Translations under genes and position numbers: made by a program
Origin: Betaproteobacteria bacterium
Lineage (GTDB): Bacteria; Pseudomonadota; Gammaproteobacteria; Burkholderiales; Burkholderiaceae_E
NCBI GenBank assembly: GCA_016868375.1
Contig: VGHA01000017.1
Location: 1-46,016 of the forward strand
Reading direction: 5' to 3'
Length of the DNA: 46,016 nt
In this document: positions 42,434 to 46,016 of the stretch, one piece after another
Numbering within the stretch: position 1 is the first letter of the stretch
How the letters are laid out: every line of letters starts with the position of its first letter
The notes under the pieces: generated by a model
Told to the model about the DNA's origin: nothing
The model's database searches: none
What the model saw: only the letters and a program-made list of their open reading frames with translations

Positions 42434-42793
42434 TCATGCGGCTTTCCGAGCACTTATCGGAACACTGTAGCGAAGCTTTCTGCGACTCTCGATGATGCCA
42501 TCGAGCATCATCTTCAGCTGCATCCAGTCGAGCTCGGTCGAGCGCATCTTCGACCAGTCCGACACGAATCGACCTCGCTCCAGACGCTTGCCCCAGATGC
42601 AGAAACCGCTTCTATCCCAGTACAGCACCTTGACCTGGCTGCCGCGGCGATTGATGAACACGAAGAGCGCGCCAGAGAGCGGGTCCTGACCGATCGTGTG
42701 CCGTGTGAGCGCGCATAACCCGTCGTAGGATTTGCGCATGTCCACGGGCTTGCCATAAACGTGAACCCGTAGCGCCCCCTCCGGAAAGAACAT
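42434..42793 (-). CDS. tnpB: IS66 accessory protein TnpB
   Basis: A 119-aa protein of normal length. Seen: VHVYGKPVDMRKSYDGLCAL near residues 10-29, DPLSGALFVFINRRGSQVKV near 40-59, and LYWDRSGFCIWGKRLERGRF near 60-80, the standard IS66 Orf2 pattern. The start at 42793 overlaps almost exactly the stop of tnpA (gap of 1 bp), consistent with coupled translation. It is needed together with TnpA and TnpC for transposition in this family. Confidence 0.93.
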   Translation of the reverse strand: MFFPEGALRVHVYGKPVDMRKSYDGLCALTRHTIGQDPLSGALFVFINRRGSQVKVLYWDRSGFCIWGKRLERGRFVSDWSKMRSTELDWMQLKMMLDGIIESRRKLRYSVPISARKAA

Positions 42794-42794
42794 C

Positions 42795-43154
42795 TCACCC
42801 GCGACGGATCGTGAGCAGCACACCACCGCCCAGATCGAGTCGGATCTCAATCGCCTCGCCTATGTTATCGACGCGCATCTCTCCGGCGTCGATGAATCGG
42901 TCGCCAGCGTCAGACGTGGACAATTCATCGGACTGCACCGACCGCGCCCTGCCCACAATCGAGTCCTTAGCGTTCAGCAGCATCTGCCACCGATTGAAGG
43001 TGGAGCGGCCGATACCTTCAACTCGACAGAATGCCTCGATCGTCAGGCCGCTCGCTCGTTGCCTTGCAAAAATCCCTCGCCATGACCTCTCGCTGCGGTG
43101 CGCCCTCGTCTTTCGACTCGGACCTGCCGGTAACCCCGTATGCTCTTCGCTCAT
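42795..43154 (-). CDS. tnpA: IS66 accessory protein TnpA
   Basis: A 119-aa protein; the start at 43154 (MSEEHTGLPAG) is chosen by position. The N half has a helix-turn-helix: WRGIFARQRASGLTIEAFCR, then VEGIGRSTFNRW, as in IS66 Orf1 proteins that bind the element ends. The C half ends EIRLDLGGGVLLTIRRG, the usual strand. First gene of the element, about 60 bp inside the right terminal repeat. Confidence 0.9.
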   Translation of the reverse strand: MSEEHTGLPAGPSRKTRAHRSERSWRGIFARQRASGLTIEAFCRVEGIGRSTFNRWQMLLNAKDSIVGRARSVQSDELSTSDAGDRFIDAGEMRVDNIGEAIEIRLDLGGGVLLTIRRG

Positions 43155-43200
43155 CAGTGCGCCCTCGTTAGCGTTGCACGAGGCTGCGAGCACTCACTAT

Positions 43201-43626
43201 CTACGCGATGGCGGGAAGGACGCCGCTGGGTAGACGGTTACGCAACGCGGTGGCGCCCTCGAGGGTAAGGGCGCACTGGATGAGCACCCGCATCTCGGTG
43301 TCGATGAGCAGGATCCAGCCGGTCGACAGGGCCGCCGCCTCGTTGAGCTGGTGGAGCATCAGCAACAGGGCCGCATTGCGCTGATCCGACGGCTCGATGG
43401 TGCAGACATGGGCCTCCACCAGATAGCGTGCCGGGTCGGCCGGGTGCGTCAGGCAGCGCAGCACATGGTCGTCGGTCTCGAATTCGAACCCCGTGGAGAC
43501 AGCACCGGCTGCCCGCGGATGGCCCATCCGCTTAGAAAAAGCGGTCACCAATTCAGAAAATGCGTCAACTGCCAGAGTCAAGGGAAGTCGCCTAGAGGTT
43601 TCAAAGCGTTGGCTCGTGCGGCCCAA
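43201..43626 (-). pseudogene. Type III secretion chaperone-like (CesT fold) protein, truncated by IS66
   Basis: About 128 native residues. The pattern fits the Tir/CesT chaperone superfamily: a first helix (AVDAFSELVTAFSKRMG), the twisted sheet (FEFETDDHVLRCLTH, YLVEAHVCTIEP), a long helix (AALLLMLHQLNEAAALSTGW) and the last strands (ILLIDTEMRVLIQCALTLEG). The native part ends at ATALRN near 43243, where the IS66 terminal repeat begins, so the last helix is missing. TTG 43626 and other starts are possible. No other secretion genes lie in the window. The family call is moderate. Confidence 0.5.
43216..43243. repeat. IS66 right terminal inverted repeat
   Basis: Mirror of the left repeat, ending CGGTTACGC. 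Just outside it the truncated gene on the minus strand is cut: its frame enters the repeat and stops after about ten foreign codons. Confidence 0.75.
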
Positions 43627-43751
43627 GGCACGCCCTCAGGGAGAGCGTAAATTAATCCCAAACCCGGCAGTTGACCGCTCGACGTCTTCGGTAGGGCTTC
43701 TCAAGCATAAGCTTTTCGCCCTTTTGGGGCCTCACTGTTGATTCATCAGCC

Positions 43752-43775
43752 AAACTGAGCCAGTGGCTCAGTTTT
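43752..43775. terminator. Hairpin with T-run
   Basis: AAACTGAGCC (43752-43761) and GGCTCAGTTT (43765-43774) form a perfect 10-bp stem with loop AGT, ending in TTTT on the plus strand and followed by TTTGG on the minus strand. It could terminate in either direction. No gene ends close by on the plus strand, so it may belong to a lost neighbour. Confidence 0.5.
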
Positions 43776-43783
43776 GGATGTGA

Positions 43784-44083
43784 TTCAACAGGGTCACGCT
43801 CCCGGGGCGGTCACAAGGGGCGATCCGTTGCACCGACGGTCAGGCGGCGGTCTTCAGGTCCCTGTGGTCGTTCAAGGCCGTCGAGGTAGACGGCGACCGC
43901 GTGATGCAGCGCGCGGGCCTCGCGAGCGGCAAGCCCAATGACCTGTTCAAGATCAAGCAACGGTACAAAGGGGATCCGGACTACGAGGGCCCGCTCTTTG
44001 CCTACCGGGCGCTCGTAAAGTCGAACAGGCGCGAGGGAACGTACTGGATGCCGTGCGCTGGCGGGACCGTCATTTCGGCGTGA
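43784..44083 (+). pseudogene. Unrecognised protein fragment
   Basis: A stop-free frame of 99 codons, with a first start codon (GTG) only at 43901. The text is protein-like: RSLWSFKAVEVDGDRVMQRA, then GKPNDLFKIKQRYKGDP, DYEGPLFAYRALVKSNRREG and YWMPCAGGTVISA. I do not recognise a family. The lack of an upstream start and the mobile surroundings suggest a gene without its 5' end. Between 43627 and 43783 there is only the hairpin at 43752. Confidence 0.35.
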
Positions 44084-44110
44084 TGCTTTGCCCCTCCAAC
44101 CCCGCTGTCC

Positions 44111-44338
44111 AACTGCCTCATCCAACACACGTGCAAGATGTTGATCCGATTAGAGGTCTGCGTGTGCTACGGCGAAACGGTTCGCGAAGGTTTCGAGAGA
44201 ACAGAGAGCAATACCGAATCGAACTGCGCCCTATTCGGCCCGATGCCGGGAGGGTGGTGGCACACGCAGAATGAGCCCGAACCCCGCGTGGCGCGGGCCT
44301 CGCGCAAATGAAAACGCCCAACCGAGAGAGGTAGGGCG
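44111..44338. repeat. 228-bp direct repeat, copy 1
   Basis: It aligns without gaps to 44933-45160 with 18 differences (about 92% identity). The right end holds a degenerate version of the hairpin that is perfect in copy 2. The two copies flank the VOC gene. Several differences are transitions, so the copies have diverged for some time. Confidence 0.9.
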
Positions 44339-44399
44339 CTGACAAGCTCCCTCACCTTTGGCGGCATTCCGCGTCTCCTACTTGGGCATAACTTGTATT

Positions 44400-44771
44400 T
44401 TAGGCCTCGCCCTCACCTGCGATGACCTGCCCAAAACTTAGCTCATTGCCACTTGGGTCAGATATGCGGAAATCGCGCATGCCGTACGGACGCTCGCCGA
44501 TAGGAACAACAACTGTGACACCCGAATCTACAAGGGTGGAGTAATAGTCATCTATGCCAGATACGACAAGACTAGTGTGTGATGCGCCGACAGGCTTTGC
44601 GTCCGCGCGTTGTATGAGCATGATCTCAACGCTGTCACGGCAAACTGCTGCAATGTTGGGCGGCTCACCCCATGACCACGCAAGGTCAAATCCAAGTACT
44701 TGCCGATAGAAGTCTATTGACTGTGCTAGATCCGTTACGGAGAAAATTGGAGAGATTGACTGAATCTTCAT
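44400..44771 (-). CDS. VOC-family (glyoxalase/bleomycin resistance-like) protein
   Basis: A 123-aa single-domain vicinal-oxygen-chelate protein. The start at 44771 follows GGAGCCC. Seen: ISPIFSVTDLAQSIDFYRQV and LGFDLAWSWGEPPNI at the N terminus (first beta-alpha-beta-beta-beta module), ASHTSLVVSGIDDYYSTLVD, and the second module end YGMRDFRISDPSGNELSFGQ. Residues at metal positions are only partly clear (Glu in SGNELSFG is kept). Members are dioxygenases, isomerases or antibiotic-binding proteins such as bleomycin resistance proteins; which applies here is unknown. The AT-richer gene sits between two direct repeats, like a mobile cassette. Confidence 0.88.
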   Translation of the reverse strand: MKIQSISPIFSVTDLAQSIDFYRQVLGFDLAWSWGEPPNIAAVCRDSVEIMLIQRADAKPVGASHTSLVVSGIDDYYSTLVDSGVTVVVPIGERPYGMRDFRISDPSGNELSFGQVIAGEGEA

Positions 44772-44932
44772 GGGCTCCGTGTCCTGTCTGCGGAGAACCT
44801 CAGGACGTCCTGTGAGGCGTGCAACCTTGGGAAGGGTGCTACTCGGCTGTAGATGTAAGCGCAGGGTCTGGAGGCTTCGCCTGCAGTCGCCGTCGTTCGA
44901 AATGATACCTTGCTCATCCAAACCGGCTGGCA

Positions 44933-45160
44933 AACTCCCTCATCCGACACACGTACAAGATGTTGATCTGATTAGGGGCCTGCGTGTGCTGCGGCGAAAC
45001 GGTTCGCGAAGGTTTCGAGAGAACAGAGAGCAATACCGAATCGAACTGCGCCCTGTTCGGCCCCATGCCGGGAGGACGGTGGCACATGCAGAATGAGCCC
45101 GAACCCCGCATGGCGTGGGCCTCGCGCACATGAAAACGCCCAACCGAGAAGGGTTGGGCG
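44933..45160. repeat. 228-bp direct repeat, copy 2
   Basis: See copy 1 at 44111-44338; the offset is exactly 822 bp. The segment between the copies, 44339-44932, carries the VOC gene and 161 bp of upstream sequence in which I see no further gene. The 3' end of the unknown minus-strand frame at 44972-45631 runs into this copy. Confidence 0.9.
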
Positions 45161-45631
45161 TTGGGTATTGGTGGTGGAACCTACCACTCTGGCTGGCCGG
45201 CATCCCGTAGTCCCGCACCCACAGACGGAACTGCGAGGCATGCGGCGCGACATGGAGTAAAGGTTCCGCTCCCCGCGCTGTCCCCACCACGCCCCGACCT
45301 GCATTCGTCGCTTCCCAATCACCTCTAACTCCCTCCACCCTTCGATGGGAAACGCGGGGGGTAGCACCGGGCTGCGGGGGGCACCTTCTCGCCAAACAGA
45401 CGTTCGTTCCCGCTCTTTGTAAAACATCGGGCTGGTCAAGCTGGCCTTGCCAATGATGTTGTGGAACTCGCGATTGGTCAGGTCAGGCCGGTGGGGGTTG
45501 GACAGTTTGACCTTATCGCCATTGTCGATTCGGTAAAAGCTGTGATCGCTGTGATGATCTTGCACCCCGGCGAGGTACCGTTTGACGAAGTTGTTATTGA
45601 TCTCTGAGACGGACCCCACATGGCGTGTCAC
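44972..45631 (-). CDS. Hypothetical protein (dubious downstream of about residue 85)
   Basis: A 219-codon frame. The first 80 or so residues look like real, charged protein: [54 protein letters not shown] and [16 protein letters not shown]. The rest, from about 45380 leftward, passes through the terminator and the 228-bp repeat and reads as low-quality Arg/Cys/Gly/Ser sequence, so the true gene either ends earlier by a frameshift or is a remnant. No family recognised. It is divergent from the sugar dehydrogenase gene at 45668. Confidence 0.35.
   Translation of the reverse strand: MTRHVGSVSEINNNFVKRYLAGVQDHHSDHSFYRIDNGDKVKLSNPHRPDLTNREFHNIIGKASLTSPMFYKERERTSVWREGAPRSPVLPPAFPIEGWRELEVIGKRRMQVGAWWGQRGERNLYSMSRRMPRSSVCGCGTTGCRPARVVGSTTNTQRPTLLGWAFSCARGPRHAGFGLILHVPPSSRHGAEQGAVRFGIALCSLETFANRFAAAHAGP
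45132..45163 (-). terminator. Rho-independent terminator on the minus strand
   Basis: Read leftward: AACGCCCAACC, loop CTTCTC, GGTTGGGCGTT, then TTC. An 11-bp GC-rich stem followed by a short T-run, at the right edge of repeat copy 2. The matching place in copy 1 (44308-44340) has a weaker version of the same stem. Confidence 0.7.
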
Positions 45632-45667
45632 ACTTCGCGTCGACGTCTTAGTAGGAAGCGACTCACC

Positions 45668-46016
45668 ATGTCGATGGCTTCGTTAGGCCGCGCCGCCGCG
45701 TTAGTCACCCTGTCAGTGCTGGTGGCCGGATCGGCCGCCGCACAGACCTACCGCAGCGAGCACGGCGAGCTGCGCGTTACCCGTATTGCCAACGGTTTGG
45801 AACACCCGTGGGCCCTCGCATTTCTGCCCGATGGAAGGCTGCTGGTGACCGAGCGACCGGGGCGGCTGCGCTACGCCGCAAAAGACGGTAGCCTCGGTGC
45901 GCCGCTCGACAACGTACCGCGCGTGTTCGCGCGGGGCCAGGGCGGCTTGCTGGATGTCGCGCTCGATCCGGCGTTCGCCTCCAATCGAATGATCTACCTC
46001 TGCTTCGCTGAACCAG
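45668..46016 (+). CDS. PQQ-dependent sugar dehydrogenase, N-terminal part (runs off the window)
   Basis: The ATG at 45668 opens a 116-codon frame to the end of the window. Signal peptide: [20 protein letters not shown] ending AAAQ. The mature part reads [20 protein letters not shown], then [20 protein letters not shown] and [16 protein letters not shown]. These are the first blades of the soluble glucose/aldose sugar dehydrogenase family (YliI/GDH-B type six-bladed propeller), which use PQQ to oxidise aldoses in the periplasm. Only the first part of the propeller is present; PQQ ligands are further downstream. The short gap to the divergent frame at 45631 would hold its promoter. Confidence 0.9.
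   Translation, partial: MSMASLGRAAALVTLSVLVAGSAAAQTYRSEHGELRVTRIANGLEHPWALAFLPDGRLLVTERPGRLRYAAKDGSLGAPLDNVPRVFARGQGGLLDVALDPAFASNRMIYLCFAEP

Larger units (their letters stand above)
40755..43241 (-). mobile_element. IS66-family insertion sequence (frameshifted copy)
   Basis: A complete IS66 layout of about 2.5 kb read leftward: tnpA, tnpB, tnpC, bounded by imperfect terminal inverted repeats that start with GTAA (40755 at the left, 43241 at the right). No 8-bp target duplication is visible beside the ends, so the flanks have probably been rearranged since insertion. tnpC carries a frameshift, so this copy should not move by itself. Confidence 0.88.

Noticed and set aside
45132-45163. Integron attC site (GCCCAAC ... 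GTTGGGC core-like words)
   Set aside because: The words are the two arms of one short perfect terminator stem followed by Ts; the conserved repeat is 228 bp long and lacks a second pair of core sites and an integrase gene.
1-46016. CRISPR array or phage structural genes
   Set aside because: No series of regularly spaced short repeats and no recognisable capsid, tail or terminase genes were seen.

Overview
The window reads as chromosomal or genomic-island DNA of a GC-rich betaproteobacterium, most probably Burkholderiales. The evidence is the dense set of TRAP and Bug/TctC-type solute receptors, the codon use, a degraded ssrA 3' end of betaproteobacterial type, and an IS66 element. No ribosomal or other phylogenetic marker is present, so the genus is not resolved.

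Layout. (a) 1-3970: tail of an acyl-CoA synthetase, a complete dctPQM TRAP transporter and an SDR. (b) 4029-9300: an AraC-regulated degradative cluster with a Bug receptor, two YciI-like paralogues, an AhpD-like protein and an ABC-type receptor, followed by a broken HAD dehalogenase and an NrtS-like piece. (c) 9358-12812: a gene of the GrdB/PrdB (glycine/proline reductase selenoprotein B) family whose reading frame is crossed by one TGA exactly at the redox-active U-x-x-C position, with a SECIS-like hairpin just after it; then a tandem OsmC-like protein and a DehI-like dehalogenase-fold protein. (d) 12764-15703: two FMN split-barrel proteins (PNPOx-like and PaiB) divergent from a MocR/PdxR regulator. 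(e) 15860-25943: sugar-acid and hydroxyacid metabolism: Ldh2-type dehydrogenase, a dctPQM transporter, an enolase-superfamily dehydratase, gluconate-5- and idonate-5-dehydrogenases. It is interspersed with decayed genes: an SDR and a Bug receptor with internal deletions, an amidase tail, and a dctP-dctM fusion with two in-frame ochre codons. (f) 26018-34519: DEAD-box helicase, SDR, GST, and an RND pump with its TetR regulator. (g) 34557-40093: AT-richer CBS and lipoprotein genes, a third TRAP transporter (keto-acid type) and a divergent Bug receptor. (h) 40266-45631: a mobile, scrambled zone with an ssrA 3' fragment, an IS66 copy with frameshifted tnpC, a truncated secretion-chaperone-like gene, and a VOC gene between two 228-bp direct repeats. 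(i) 45668-end: start of a PQQ-dependent sugar dehydrogenase.

Taken together, most of the window is a periplasmic-receptor-driven scavenging repertoire for organic acids with short catabolic modules. It has been reshaped by deletions and insertions. The most notable item is the candidate selenoprotein and its neighbours.
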